NCBI RefSeq assembly: GCF_000734965.1
Contig: NZ_JMTB01000117.1
Span: 1-64,000 of the forward strand
From: Trabulsiella guamensis ATCC 49490
Lineage (GTDB): Bacteria > Pseudomonadota > Gammaproteobacteria > Enterobacterales > Enterobacteriaceae
Reading direction: 5' to 3'
Length of the DNA stretch: 64,000 nt
Below, one piece after another: positions 23,912 to 33,162 of this stretch. The notes beneath the pieces were generated by a model. The model saw only the letters and a program-made list of their open reading frames with translations, had not been told where the DNA came from and did not search any database. A program made the position numbers and the translations under genes. Numbering within the stretch: position 1 is the stretch's first letter; each line of letters begins with the position of its first letter.

Positions 23912-25213
23912 ATGGCTCAAGAAATCGAATTAAAGTTTATTGTCTGTGGCGAGGGCGTAGAGACGCTACGCCAGCACCTTAGCACGCTGACCACAGAGCA
24001 TCACCCTGCCGGGGAACTGCTTAATATCTACTACGAAACCGCTGATAACTGGTTGCGCAGCCATGACATGGGCCTGCGTATTCGTGGCGTTCAGGGGCGT
24101 TATGAAATGACCATGAAGATCGCCGGGCGTGTGGTGGGCGGCCTGCATCAGCGCCCGGAATACAACATTGAACTCGACAAGCCCGAACTGGCGCTCGAAC
24201 GCTTTCCGGCGGAAGTCTGGCCGGACGGCGAACTGCCCGCCGATCTGGCGAGCCGCGTCCAGCCGCTGTTCAGCACCAATTTCGAACGCGAAAAATGGCT
24301 GGTTAACGAAGGCGACAGCCGTATTGAAATTGCGCTCGATCGCGGTGAAGTGAAAGCGGGTGAGCATCACGAACCGATTTGCGAGCTGGAGCTGGAGTTG
24401 CTTTCCGGGCGGACGGAAGATGTCCTGAAGCTGTCGCATCAACTGGTAGGGCTGGCGGTGCTCCGTCAGGGAAGCCTGAGCAAAGCGGCGCGCGGTTATC
24501 ATCTGGCGCAGGGCAACGCGGAACGTGAAATCAAATCGCTGAGCGTACTGCCGCTGGTCGCCAAAGCGAGCGTTGAGCAGGGAATGACCGCGGCGCTGGA
24601 GAATGCGCTGGCACACTGGCAGTATCACGAAGAATTGTGGATCCGCGGTAACGACAACGCGCGCCCGGAAATCATGAACGCCATTGCCCGCATTCGTCAC
24701 GCGCTGATGCTGTTTGGCGGCCTGGTGCCACGCAAAGCCAGCGCGCGCCTGCGTGATCAGCTCACGCTGGCGGAAGCGACGCTGACTTCTGCGGTGTCGG
24801 CGCAGACGGCGGCCTATGACGTACAAACCGCCCAGGCGAAGCTGACACTCACCGAATGGCTGGTGATGCGCGGCTGGCAGCCTTTTATCGACGAAAAAAC
24901 GCAGCCAAAACTGGCGGACTCCTTCAAACGTTTTGCCGATGTACAGCTTTCGCGCGTGGCGGCAGAGCTCAAAAAAGCCTTCGCCCATCCACTGGGTGAT
25001 CGTTATGCCGATCAACTGCCGCGCCTCGCCCGGGATCTCGACAGCGTGATGCTGCTGGCAGGCTATTACCCTGAAACCGCCGTACAGGCGTGGCTGGAGT
25101 CCTGGCAAGGACTGAGCCAGTCGATTGCGCATCGTCAGCGCAACGACATAGAACTCTTTCGCAATGAAGCGCTAAACGCAGAGCCATTCTGGCTGCACAG
25201 CGGAAAACGATAA
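23912..25213 (+). CDS. ygiF: Inorganic triphosphatase YgiF (CYTH-CHAD)
   Basis: 433 residues, the E. coli length. N-terminal CYTH domain (about 1-200) starts with the diagnostic 'EIELKF' and has 'GLRIRG' strands for binding triphosphate; C-terminal CHAD helical domain (about 220-430, 'RIRHALMLFGG') binds polyphosphate-type anions. E. coli YgiF hydrolyses inorganic triphosphate. It is followed after 18 bp by glnE, probably in the same transcript. Confidence 0.96.
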   Translation: MAQEIELKFIVCGEGVETLRQHLSTLTTEHHPAGELLNIYYETADNWLRSHDMGLRIRGVQGRYEMTMKIAGRVVGGLHQRPEYNIELDKPELALERFPAEVWPDGELPADLASRVQPLFSTNFEREKWLVNEGDSRIEIALDRGEVKAGEHHEPICELELELLSGRTEDVLKLSHQLVGLAVLRQGSLSKAARGYHLAQGNAEREIKSLSVLPLVAKASVEQGMTAALENALAHWQYHEELWIRGNDNARPEIMNAIARIRHALMLFGGLVPRKASARLRDQLTLAEATLTSAVSAQTAAYDVQTAQAKLTLTEWLVMRGWQPFIDEKTQPKLADSFKRFADVQLSRVAAELKKAFAHPLGDRYADQLPRLARDLDSVMLLAGYYPETAVQAWLESWQGLSQSIAHRQRNDIELFRNEALNAEPFWLHSGKR

Positions 25214-25231
25214 CCAGGCAGGATACCTTTT

Positions 25232-28084
25232 ATGATGCCGCTCTCTTCGCCGTTACAGCAACACTGGCTGACCGTTGTGGACAGGTTGCCAGAGGATTTC
25301 CCCGTCGCCACGCTCAGCCTGCAGGCGCAGGCCGTGCTGGTATTCAGTGATTTTGTGCAGGACAGTCTGGCGGCGCATCCCGACTGGCTGATGAGCCTGG
25401 AAAGCACACCGCCGCAGGCGGGCGAAGAGGCGCATTACGCCACCTGGATGCACGAGGCGCTGGCTGCCGTTCAGGATGAAACCGCACTGATGCGCGAACT
25501 GCGGTTGTTTCGCCGTCGCATGATGGTGCGCATCGCCTGGATGCAGACCCTGTCGCTGGTGAGCGAAGAAGAGACGTTACAACAGCTGAGCACACTTGCC
25601 GAAACGCTGATCGTCGCCTCGCGTGACTGGCTGTATGAGGCCTGTTGTCGCGAATGGGGAACACCCTGCAATGCTGATGGCGTGCCGCAGCCGCTGCTGA
25701 TCCTCGGCATGGGTAAACTCGGGGGCGGTGAGCTGAATTTTTCCTCGGATATCGACCTGATTTTTGCCTGGCCTGAGCATGGCTCAACCCGCGGCGGGCG
25801 GCGTGAACTGGACAACGCGCAGTTTTTCACCCGTCTCGGACAACGGCTAATCAAAGTACTCGACCAGCCAACGCAGGACGGATTCGTGTACCGTGTTGAT
25901 ATGCGGTTGCGTCCGTTCGGCGACAGCGGCCCGCTGGTGCTGAGTTTTGCCGCGTTTGAAGATTATTATCAGGAGCAGGGGCGCGACTGGGAGCGTTATG
26001 CGATGGTCAAAGCGCGTCCGATGGGTGATGCCGATGATGTGAATGCCAGCGAGTTACGGGCGATGCTACGACCATTTGTCTTCCGCCGCTACATCGATTT
26101 CAGCGTGATCCAGTCACTGCGCAACATGAAAGGAATGATTGCCCGTGAGGTGCGCCGTCGCGGTCTGAAAGACAACATCAAGCTGGGCGCGGGCGGGATC
26201 CGCGAAATCGAGTTCGTTGTGCAGGTATTCCAGTTGATCCGCGGTGGCCGCGAGCCATCGTTACAGTCGCGTTCGTTGTTGGTGACGCTGGAGGCGATTG
26301 ATGCGCTGCATTTGCTGCCGGAGGGTGATGCGGACCAGTTGCGTGTGGCTTATCTGTTCCTGCGTCGCCTGGAAAACTTGCTGCAAAGCATCAATGACGA
26401 ACAAACCCAGACATTACCGGCCGATGAACTGAACCGCGCACGACTGGCGTGGGGCATGCATTTCCCGGACTGGGCCGCGCTCGAAGCACAACTTACCGCC
26501 CATATGACCGCCGTTCGCCGTATCTTTAACGAGTTGATAGGTGATGACGAAACGCCGTCGCAGGAAGAGACAATCTCGGAACTGTGGCGCGAATTGTGGC
26601 AGGACGCGTTGCAGGAAGAGGACACCACGCCCGTGCTGGCGCATCTGTCTGACAGTGATCGCCATCAGGTGGTGGCATTGATCGCCGATTTCCGTAAAGA
26701 GCTTGACCGGCGATCTATTGGCCCGCGCGGACGGCAGGTGCTGGATCAACTGATGCCGCATCTGCTGAGTGAAATTTGCAGCCGTGACGATGCGCCGGTG
26801 CCGCTGGCGCGCATTACGCCGCTGCTGACCGGCATTGTTACTCGAACCACATATCTTGAGCTACTGAGTGAGTTCCCCGGCGCGCTCAAACATCTGATTT
26901 CGCTCTGTGCCTCCTCACCGATGGTCGCCAGCCAGCTTGCGCGTTATCCGCTGCTGCTGGACGAACTGCTCGACCCCGGCACGCTGTATCAGCCGACCGC
27001 GACTGACGCCTATCGCGATGACCTGCGCCAGTATCTGCTGCGGGTACCTGAAGAAGATGAAGAACAACAGCTGGAGGCGTTGCGTCAGTTCAAACAGGCG
27101 CAGTTGCTGCGTGTGGCGGCGGCCGACATCGCCGGGACGCTGCCGGTAATGAAAGTGAGTGATCACTTAACCTGGCTGGCGGAGGCAATGATTGACGCCG
27201 TTGTGCATCAGGCCTGGGTACAAATGGTGGCGCGTTACGGGCAACCGACGCATCTGCATGAGCGCGAAGGCCGCGGTTTTGCTGTGGTGGGTTACGGTAA
27301 GCTCGGCGGCTGGGAGCTGGGCTACAGCTCCGATCTTGACCTGGTGTTCCTGCATGATTGCCCGGCGGACGTAATGACCGATGGCGAGCGGGAAATAGAT
27401 GGTCGTCAGTTCTATCTGCGACTGGCGCAACGCATCATGCATCTTTTCAGCACCCGCACGTCGTCAGGCATTTTGTACGAAGTGGACGCTCGCTTACGTC
27501 CGTCCGGCGAGGCAGGCATGCTGGTGACGACCACCGACGCCTTTGCCGATTATCAGAAAAACGAAGCCTGGAGCTGGGAACATCAGGCGCTGGTTCGCGC
27601 CCGCGTCGTGTATGGCGATCCAGGGTTACACGCACAGTTCGATGCGATTCGTAAAGAAGTGCTCACTACTGAGCGTGATGGCGAAAAGCTGCAAACAGAT
27701 GTTCGCGAGATGCGCGAGAAAATGCGTGCTCACCTGGGTAACAAGCACCGCGATCGCTTTGATATTAAAGCTGATGCCGGGGGCATTACCGACATTGAGT
27801 TTATCACCCAGTACCTGGTACTGCGCTATGCTCATCTGAAGCCGAAACTGACGCGCTGGTCCGATAACGTCCGCATCCTTGAGCTACTGGCGCAGAACGA
27901 CATTATGGATGAAGAAGAAGCGATGGCGCTCACCCAGGCATACACCACGCTGCGTGATGAACTGCATCATCTGGCGCTGCAGGAGTCCGCAGGCCATGTG
28001 GCGCAGGATGCCTTTAGCATGGAGCGCGCACGCGTCAGCGCCAGCTGGCAGAAGTGGCTGGTGGAGTCGTGCGGTTCAAAGTAA
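25232..28084 (+). CDS. glnE: Bifunctional glutamine-synthetase adenylyltransferase/deadenylase
   Basis: 950 residues (E. coli 946). It adenylylates glutamine synthetase to switch it off and removes the AMP under nitrogen limitation, as directed by PII. Two nucleotidyltransferase halves are clear: '[20 protein letters not shown]' (near 155, adenylyl-removing) and '[20 protein letters not shown]' (near 690, adenylyl-transferring), with a regulatory helical linker. ATG 25232 is followed by a second ATG; both fit. Confidence 0.98.
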   Translation: MMPLSSPLQQHWLTVVDRLPEDFPVATLSLQAQAVLVFSDFVQDSLAAHPDWLMSLESTPPQAGEEAHYATWMHEALAAVQDETALMRELRLFRRRMMVRIAWMQTLSLVSEEETLQQLSTLAETLIVASRDWLYEACCREWGTPCNADGVPQPLLILGMGKLGGGELNFSSDIDLIFAWPEHGSTRGGRRELDNAQFFTRLGQRLIKVLDQPTQDGFVYRVDMRLRPFGDSGPLVLSFAAFEDYYQEQGRDWERYAMVKARPMGDADDVNASELRAMLRPFVFRRYIDFSVIQSLRNMKGMIAREVRRRGLKDNIKLGAGGIREIEFVVQVFQLIRGGREPSLQSRSLLVTLEAIDALHLLPEGDADQLRVAYLFLRRLENLLQSINDEQTQTLPADELNRARLAWGMHFPDWAALEAQLTAHMTAVRRIFNELIGDDETPSQEETISELWRELWQDALQEEDTTPVLAHLSDSDRHQVVALIADFRKELDRRSIGPRGRQVLDQLMPHLLSEICSRDDAPVPLARITPLLTGIVTRTTYLELLSEFPGALKHLISLCASSPMVASQLARYPLLLDELLDPGTLYQPTATDAYRDDLRQYLLRVPEEDEEQQLEALRQFKQAQLLRVAAADIAGTLPVMKVSDHLTWLAEAMIDAVVHQAWVQMVARYGQPTHLHEREGRGFAVVGYGKLGGWELGYSSDLDLVFLHDCPADVMTDGEREIDGRQFYLRLAQRIMHLFSTRTSSGILYEVDARLRPSGEAGMLVTTTDAFADYQKNEAWSWEHQALVRARVVYGDPGLHAQFDAIRKEVLTTERDGEKLQTDVREMREKMRAHLGNKHRDRFDIKADAGGITDIEFITQYLVLRYAHLKPKLTRWSDNVRILELLAQNDIMDEEEAMALTQAYTTLRDELHHLALQESAGHVAQDAFSMERARVSASWQKWLVESCGSK

Positions 28085-28131
28085 GTGGTGGTATCATCGC
28101 GCGCAAATTGTGAATCTTTCAGGAGTCAGGA

Positions 28132-29565
28132 ATGAAAGTAACGCTGCCAGAGTTCGAACGTGCAGGCGTCATGGTCGTCGGGGATGTGATGCTGGATCGT
28201 TACTGGTATGGGCCGACCAGCCGTATTTCGCCGGAAGCGCCGGTCCCGGTCGTGAAAGTCGACACTATCGAAGAACGCCCGGGTGGTGCTGCGAACGTGG
28301 CCATGAACATCGCCTCGCTCGGCGCTGGCGCGCGTCTGGTCGGGCTGACCGGGATTGACGATGCGGCACGCGCCCTCAGTAAAGCGCTGGCGGACGTCAA
28401 CGTGAAATGCGATTTCGTTACTGTTCCGACGCATCCTACTATCACTAAACTGCGCGTGCTGTCGCGCAACCAGCAACTGATCCGTCTCGATTTCGAAGAA
28501 GGGTTTGCGGATGTTGATCCGCAACCGATGCACGAGCGTATTCAGCAGGCGCTGGGTAACATTGGCGCTCTGGTGCTTTCCGACTACGCCAAAGGGGCAT
28601 TGAGCAGTGTTCAGTCGATGATCCAACTGGCGCGTAAAGCGGGTGTTCCGGTATTGATCGATCCGAAAGGTACTGATTTTGACCGTTACCGCGGCGCGAC
28701 GTTGCTGACGCCTAACCTGTCCGAGTTTGAAGCCGTGGTCGGTAAGTGCAAAGACGAAGCGCAAATTGTTGAGCGCGGTATGAAGCTGATTGCCGATTTT
28801 GAGTTGGCAGCACTGCTGGTGACTCGCTCTGAGCAGGGCATGACGCTGCTGCAGCCGGGTAAAGAGGCGTTGCATATGCCGACGCAGGCACAGGAAGTGT
28901 ATGACGTTACCGGTGCAGGCGACACGGTGATTGGCGTGCTGGCGGCAACGCTGGCGGCAGGAAAAACGCTTGAAGAAGCGTGCTACTTTGCCAACGCGGC
29001 AGCGGGCGTCGTGGTAGGTAAACTCGGTACCTCGACTGTTTCGCCGATCGAACTGGAAAACGCGGTGCGGGGTCGCGCCGATACAGGTTTTGGCGTGATG
29101 ACCGAAGACGAACTGAAGCAGGCGGTTATCGCGGCGCGTAAACGTGGCGAGAAAGTGGTGATGACCAACGGCGTATTCGACATTCTGCATGCCGGTCACG
29201 TCTCCTATCTGGCGAATGCCCGGAAGCTTGGCGATCGCCTGATTGTGGCAGTGAACAGCGATGCATCCACCAAACGCCTGAAAGGCGAAAGCCGCCCGGT
29301 TAACCCGCTGGAACAGCGGATGATTGTGCTGGGCGCGCTGGAGTCGGTCGACTGGGTGGTCTCTTTCGAAGAAGATACGCCGCAGCGCTTGATTGCAGGG
29401 ATCCTGCCGGATCTGCTGGTAAAAGGCGGCGACTACAAGCCGGAACAGATCGCCGGTAGCGAAGAAGTCTGGGCCAATGGCGGTGAAGTGATGGTGCTGA
29501 ACTTCGAAGACGGTTGTTCCACCACCAATATCATCAAGAAAATTCAGAAAGACAGCGGTAAATAA
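28132..29565 (+). CDS. hldE: Bifunctional heptose-7-P kinase / heptose-1-P adenylyltransferase
   Basis: 477 residues, as in E. coli (older name rfaE). The N-terminal ribokinase-fold domain (about 1-318; '[14 protein letters not shown]', '[13 protein letters not shown]') phosphorylates heptose-7-P; the C-terminal domain (about 344-477; '[16 protein letters not shown]') makes ADP-heptose for LPS inner core. It lies 47 bp after glnE. The next 205 bp have no gene but probably the glgS promoter. Confidence 0.98.
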   Translation: MKVTLPEFERAGVMVVGDVMLDRYWYGPTSRISPEAPVPVVKVDTIEERPGGAANVAMNIASLGAGARLVGLTGIDDAARALSKALADVNVKCDFVTVPTHPTITKLRVLSRNQQLIRLDFEEGFADVDPQPMHERIQQALGNIGALVLSDYAKGALSSVQSMIQLARKAGVPVLIDPKGTDFDRYRGATLLTPNLSEFEAVVGKCKDEAQIVERGMKLIADFELAALLVTRSEQGMTLLQPGKEALHMPTQAQEVYDVTGAGDTVIGVLAATLAAGKTLEEACYFANAAAGVVVGKLGTSTVSPIELENAVRGRADTGFGVMTEDELKQAVIAARKRGEKVVMTNGVFDILHAGHVSYLANARKLGDRLIVAVNSDASTKRLKGESRPVNPLEQRMIVLGALESVDWVVSFEEDTPQRLIAGILPDLLVKGGDYKPEQIAGSEEVWANGGEVMVLNFEDGCSTTNIIKKIQKDSGK

Positions 29566-29770
29566 CGCCGCTGGCAAGGCGGTAAATCGCTAAACACAAG
29601 CGCTGGTCATCAACAAACCGTGGTGAATGTGTGGGTTTATGACACAGCGCATAAATTAGCGAATGAATGAGCACGTTTTGCGTACATTTAGCCTAAAGTA
29701 AAGATAAATACTGGAAGCAGGAAAAAGCATATAGCCGACTCAGAAACGCATTGACTGAAGGAGTATGCCG

Positions 29771-29974
29771 ATGAACCAAAACGAACTCTACATTTTGAAC
29801 AATTTCGATTTTATCGCACGTAGCTTTGCCAGAATGCACTCGCTTGGCCAATCGGTTGATCTCGAGGCAGTCACCGGGAATATGGATGAAGCACAGCGAG
29901 AGTGGTTTTACATTCGCTACGAATTTTACTGTCAGCAGGCGATGAGAGTGAGATCGCCAGAGGTTGAACACTAA
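29771..29974 (+). CDS. glgS: Surface-composition regulator GlgS (ScoR)
   Basis: 67 residues. The conserved core '[19 protein letters not shown]' and '[14 protein letters not shown]' match E. coli GlgS, which affects glycogen, motility and biofilm surface traits. AAGGAG lies ten bases before the chosen ATG; an ATG two codons earlier is possible. In K-12, as I recall, yqiJ-yqiK sit between glgS and hldE, but they are absent here. Confidence 0.93.
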   Translation: MNQNELYILNNFDFIARSFARMHSLGQSVDLEAVTGNMDEAQREWFYIRYEFYCQQAMRVRSPEVEH

Positions 29975-30007
29975 AATAACAACGGGCCGAAAGGCCCGTT
30001 ATTGTTT
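29975..30007. terminator. Bidirectional terminator between glgS and ubiK
   Basis: AACGGGCC-GAAA-GGCCCGTT (29981-30000) with flanking AATAAC and ATTGTTTTT extends the stem and gives a T-run for glgS. Confidence 0.9.
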
Positions 30008-30292
30008 TTAGTCCTGTTGTTCCACCGGCGGCGTGACGGCGACTGGCATGCTGGTGCGACTTTCCAGCTCGCTGAGGCGTTGCTCCAGCAGCGCCAGTTT
30101 TTCACGCGTGCGCAGCAGCACCTGCGTTTGCACATCAAATTCTTCGCGACTCACCAAATCCAGCCGGGTCAGCTGCGACTGCAGCACCTGACGGATTTTT
30201 TTCTCCACATCGTCACCAAAATCACGCAGACCTTTCGGCATCGATTCGTGTACCTGGCGGGCGATTTGCTCAATTTTCTTCGGGTCAATCAT
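30008..30292 (-). CDS. ubiK: Ubiquinone biosynthesis accessory factor UbiK
   Basis: 94 residues (YqiC/BMFP family). The start '[20 protein letters not shown]' and the coiled-coil centre ('[20 protein letters not shown]') match E. coli; UbiK binds UbiJ and lipids to support ubiquinone synthesis. The C-terminus differs from E. coli (proline-rich '[10 protein letters not shown]'). Two ATGs are adjacent (30295, 30292); the second has better spacing from AGGGA. Confidence 0.95.
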   Translation of the reverse strand: MIDPKKIEQIARQVHESMPKGLRDFGDDVEKKIRQVLQSQLTRLDLVSREEFDVQTQVLLRTREKLALLEQRLSELESRTSMPVAVTPPVEQQD

Positions 30293-30425
30293 CATAGTTT
30301 CCCTGATCGTCTCTGTTCTGATGTTCATTGTAGTGCCTGAACGGAAGTCGATAAACCAGAAATACAAATGTTTGAACTCAATGCATTGCCGAGGATAGTC
30401 AATCGCGTTATAGTTATCTCGCTTA

Positions 30426-30570
30426 TTCTCAGGGCGGGGCGAAATTCCCCACCGGCGGTAAATCAGCGTACGCTGAAAGCCCGCGAGCGCTCCTGAACGT
30501 TCAGGAGGTCAGCAGATCCGGTGTAATTCCGGGGCCGACGGTTAAAGTCCGGATGGGAGAGAGTAACGAT
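30426..30570 (+). promoter_or_regulatory. FMN riboswitch (RFN element) of ribB; source of sRNA SroG
   Basis: The RFN core is plain: 'AGGGCGGGGCGAAATTCCCC' then ACCGGCGGTAAATC, a variable arm (CTCCTGAACGTTCAGGAG), 'CAGATCCGGTGTAATTCCGG', 'GGCCGACGGTTAAAGTCCGG' and a closing ATGGGAGAGAGTAAC. FMN binding reduces ribB expression. In E. coli the terminated leader is known as SroG. About 105 bp separate it from the ribB start, including a GCGGG-type hairpin and T-run near 30580-30608. Confidence 0.96.
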
Positions 30571-30676
30571 CCAGTCGGGTTTGCGCCCGCTCACGTTATT
30601 TTTTTTGCCGCTTGTACGGTACTCCTAAGACTGCCCTGATTCTGGTAACCATAAATTTAATGAGGTTTTTATTACC

Positions 30677-31330
30677 ATGAATCAGACGCTACTTTCCTCT
30701 TTTGGCACGCCATTCGAACGTGTGGAAAACGCACTGGCCGCACTGCGTGAAGGCCGCGGTGTAATGGTGCTGGATGATGAAGATCGTGAAAACGAAGGTG
30801 ACATGATTTTCGCCGCTGAAACTATGACCGTTGAACAAATGGCGCTGACCATTCGTCACGGCAGCGGCATCGTTTGTCTGTGCCTGACCGAAGATCGCCG
30901 CAAACAGCTCGATCTGCCGATGATGGTTGAGAACAACACCAGTGCTTACGGTACCGGTTTTACTGTTACTATTGAAGCTGCTAAAGGCGTTACCACAGGG
31001 GTTTCTGCCGCGGATCGCGTGACTACCGTGCGCGCGGCAATTGCGGATGACGCTAAGCCGTCCGATCTGAACCGTCCTGGCCACGTGTTCCCGCTGCGTG
31101 CGCAGCCAGGTGGCGTGCTGACCCGTGGCGGTCACACTGAAGCGACTATCGATCTGGTCACGCTGGCGGGCTTCAAGCCAGCAGGCGTACTGTGTGAACT
31201 GACCAATGATGACGGCTCAATGGCGCGCGCGCCGGAGTGCATCAAGTTTGCTGGTGAGCACAATATGGCCGTCGTGACTATCGAAGATCTGGTGGCTTAC
31301 CGCCAAAAGCACGAACGTAAAGCCAGCTGA
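30677..31330 (+). CDS. ribB: 3,4-dihydroxy-2-butanone-4-phosphate synthase RibB
   Basis: 217 residues as in E. coli. It makes the four-carbon precursor of riboflavin from ribulose-5-phosphate. Metal/substrate motifs are present: '[20 protein letters not shown]' near 29-48 and '[11 protein letters not shown]' near 150. Controlled by the FMN riboswitch upstream. Confidence 0.98.
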   Translation: MNQTLLSSFGTPFERVENALAALREGRGVMVLDDEDRENEGDMIFAAETMTVEQMALTIRHGSGIVCLCLTEDRRKQLDLPMMVENNTSAYGTGFTVTIEAAKGVTTGVSAADRVTTVRAAIADDAKPSDLNRPGHVFPLRAQPGGVLTRGGHTEATIDLVTLAGFKPAGVLCELTNDDGSMARAPECIKFAGEHNMAVVTIEDLVAYRQKHERKAS

Positions 31331-31354
31331 AATTAACGCTGCTGCGAAGATGAT

Positions 31355-31380
31355 AAGCCGGGAGATGTCCCGGCTTCTTT
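31355..31380 (+). terminator. Terminator after ribB
   Basis: AAGCCGGG-AGATGT-CCCGGCTT followed by CTTTG; it may also serve the convergent fimbrial operon. Confidence 0.85.
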
Positions 31381-31384
31381 GTTT

Positions 31385-32425
31385 CTAGTGATAGTTGATC
31401 TTGATGGTGACCGTTTTACTGAATGGCCCGACGGCAATGTCCTGTGACGGGTTTTTCGTCAGCTCGGCGGTATAGTCATGGGTAAAACGCTCTTCCATCC
31501 CTGCAATGAAGGTTTCAAATGGCTGGTACTCATTAAAACGGGTATCAGTGTGCGTGGTATCATCCGCGATGCGCAGCAGAAGACCATTTCCCATATTCAA
31601 ATGCGTGGCGTCATACAGTGCACCGTCGTTGTCGTAAAAGCTGGTTTCGACGTCAAAGGACTGCGTACAACCTGCGGCCAGATCTTTGGTGGCGGACAGG
31701 TGAAATGGCTGCGTTGCTGGCGTGGTTTGTAGTCCACTTCGCGAAAGAATACCGAAATCAACAACCTGATTCTGTGGCTCAAGACTGATATCCACGCTGC
31801 AATCGAGAAAAGTGATGTTGTCGAGGCCATCAATGTTAAAACGCAGGTTTTTTGCATCAGGCATCAGGTTCGCCCCACCTTCACCATCAAACTGCACAAT
31901 ATTTATTTTCCCGAAATCAAATTGTTGATCCTGATCCGCAGGCACGGCTTTAAGCTGAATGAAAAGACGAAAGCGCGCGTTGAAGGTAACCTCTTTCTGT
32001 GGCGTCACACCGTTACAAGCTGAGTCATAGATGCCATCGTGTCGCTTGTCCAGGCAGGCTCCAGTCGGGATGCCAATATCGGAACCCGTGTAATCCACGC
32101 CATTGTAGGTGACGCCAAAGGTAAAGTAAGGGTTATCAAGGATATCGGCATTATTCGTCGCACTCAGCATGAGCCAGGCAAAGAGTGACTCAGAGGGATT
32201 TGTGGAAGACCAACTCTGGGCGTTATCGCAATACACCGTGATGTTGATATCCCGGCTTTCCCAAATCTTACTTCCCGGCGGGGCATCCACCGGCACCATG
32301 AAGGGCGGTAACGTGACAGTATAATCAGTAGGGCCGCCGAGTACGCGTTGATAACAGTCAACGGCCCAGCCAGGGGCAGAAAACAGGGCGACCAGCAGCG
32401 TAAACAGTAGAGCAAGCGTACGCAT
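31385..32425 (-). CDS. yqiI: Fimbrial tip-adhesin-like protein (YqiI type)
   Basis: 346 residues with signal peptide 'MRTLALLFTLLVALFSAPGWA'. The two-part make-up (N-terminal lectin-like half with paired cysteines, C-terminal pilin-like half ending in alternating hydrophobic residues 'KTVTIKINYH') fits a tip adhesin of the chaperone-usher class. It is the last gene of the operon and starts two bases after the chaperone. Sequence agrees best with E. coli YqiI. Ligand unknown. Confidence 0.85.
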   Translation of the reverse strand: MRTLALLFTLLVALFSAPGWAVDCYQRVLGGPTDYTVTLPPFMVPVDAPPGSKIWESRDINITVYCDNAQSWSSTNPSESLFAWLMLSATNNADILDNPYFTFGVTYNGVDYTGSDIGIPTGACLDKRHDGIYDSACNGVTPQKEVTFNARFRLFIQLKAVPADQDQQFDFGKINIVQFDGEGGANLMPDAKNLRFNIDGLDNITFLDCSVDISLEPQNQVVDFGILSRSGLQTTPATQPFHLSATKDLAAGCTQSFDVETSFYDNDGALYDATHLNMGNGLLLRIADDTTHTDTRFNEYQPFETFIAGMEERFTHDYTAELTKNPSQDIAVGPFSKTVTIKINYH

Positions 32426-32427
32426 GA

Positions 32428-33162
32428 TTATTCCTTTTGTGCAGGCTGGCTGTCGCATTCGCGCTGAACGGCGTTGCAACTGATTTTGTAGAGATTCAGT
32501 CCGCCGAAATCCCCGATGTAGCCTACCTGAAACTGCGATGGCAGGTTTTTCACCGACAGCGTTTGCTCGCTGAAGGGAACAAGCATCAGGCTGGAGGTGC
32601 CTTTCAGCAGTGTTTTTCCGTCAATGCCGACGTACCCGATGGTCATGTGGTAGGGCGTGCTGTTCATGAAGTGCAACCCGTTTTCGGTTCGTGAGAGTTT
32701 GATGGATTTCCAGGGCAGCGACTGTCCGGTATTGAGGCGGATAGCTTTTGGCCGCCAGAACAGTTTCAGACGACTTTGCATCGCAATTTGCACGACATTC
32801 TGCCCTTCGCTGCGCGGGGGGATCTCTCTGACGTTGTAATAAAACAGTGATTCCCGATCAGACGGCAGCCGGGCAAGCGCAGACAGTCCCATCAGCCTGA
32901 CTTGCGTCTGCTCGCCCGGCTCAAGCCGAACCAGCGGCGGAACGGTGGAGATATAATCGCGATCTTTCACCCCGGTCTGGTCTTCAATCCAGGATTGCGC
33001 GAGATAGGGTAGTGTCGGGCTTTTATTGATCAGACGCAGGGAGAGGCTTTTATCACCCTGGTTGAGGATTAGCCGGGTGCGATCAGGCAAAATGGCCGCG
33101 TACGTCAGGCTGGTGGCTGACAAAAAAAGGATCATTCCTTTCGCGATATCAGTCGCTTTCAT
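32428..33162 (-). CDS. yqiH: Periplasmic fimbrial chaperone (YqiH type)
   Basis: 244 residues with signal peptide ending near 'SLTYA-AI'. Two Ig-like domains; the donor strand and conserved 'FYYNVREIPPRSEGQNVVQI' region of PapD-like chaperones are present, as is the 'QSRLKLFWRPKAI' motif. It caps pilin subunits and delivers them to the usher. Overlaps the end of the usher gene by 14 bp. Confidence 0.93.
   Translation of the reverse strand: MKATDIAKGMILFLSATSLTYAAILPDRTRLILNQGDKSLSLRLINKSPTLPYLAQSWIEDQTGVKDRDYISTVPPLVRLEPGEQTQVRLMGLSALARLPSDRESLFYYNVREIPPRSEGQNVVQIAMQSRLKLFWRPKAIRLNTGQSLPWKSIKLSRTENGLHFMNSTPYHMTIGYVGIDGKTLLKGTSSLMLVPFSEQTLSVKNLPSQFQVGYIGDFGGLNLYKISCNAVQRECDSQPAQKE

Noticed and set aside
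28126-29577. Long open frame antisense to hldE (483 codons); similar shadows antisense to ygiF and ygiQ
   Set aside because: Composition (rich in His, Arg, Gln, Phe) is typical of the reverse of GC-rich coding DNA; the genes opposite are certain.
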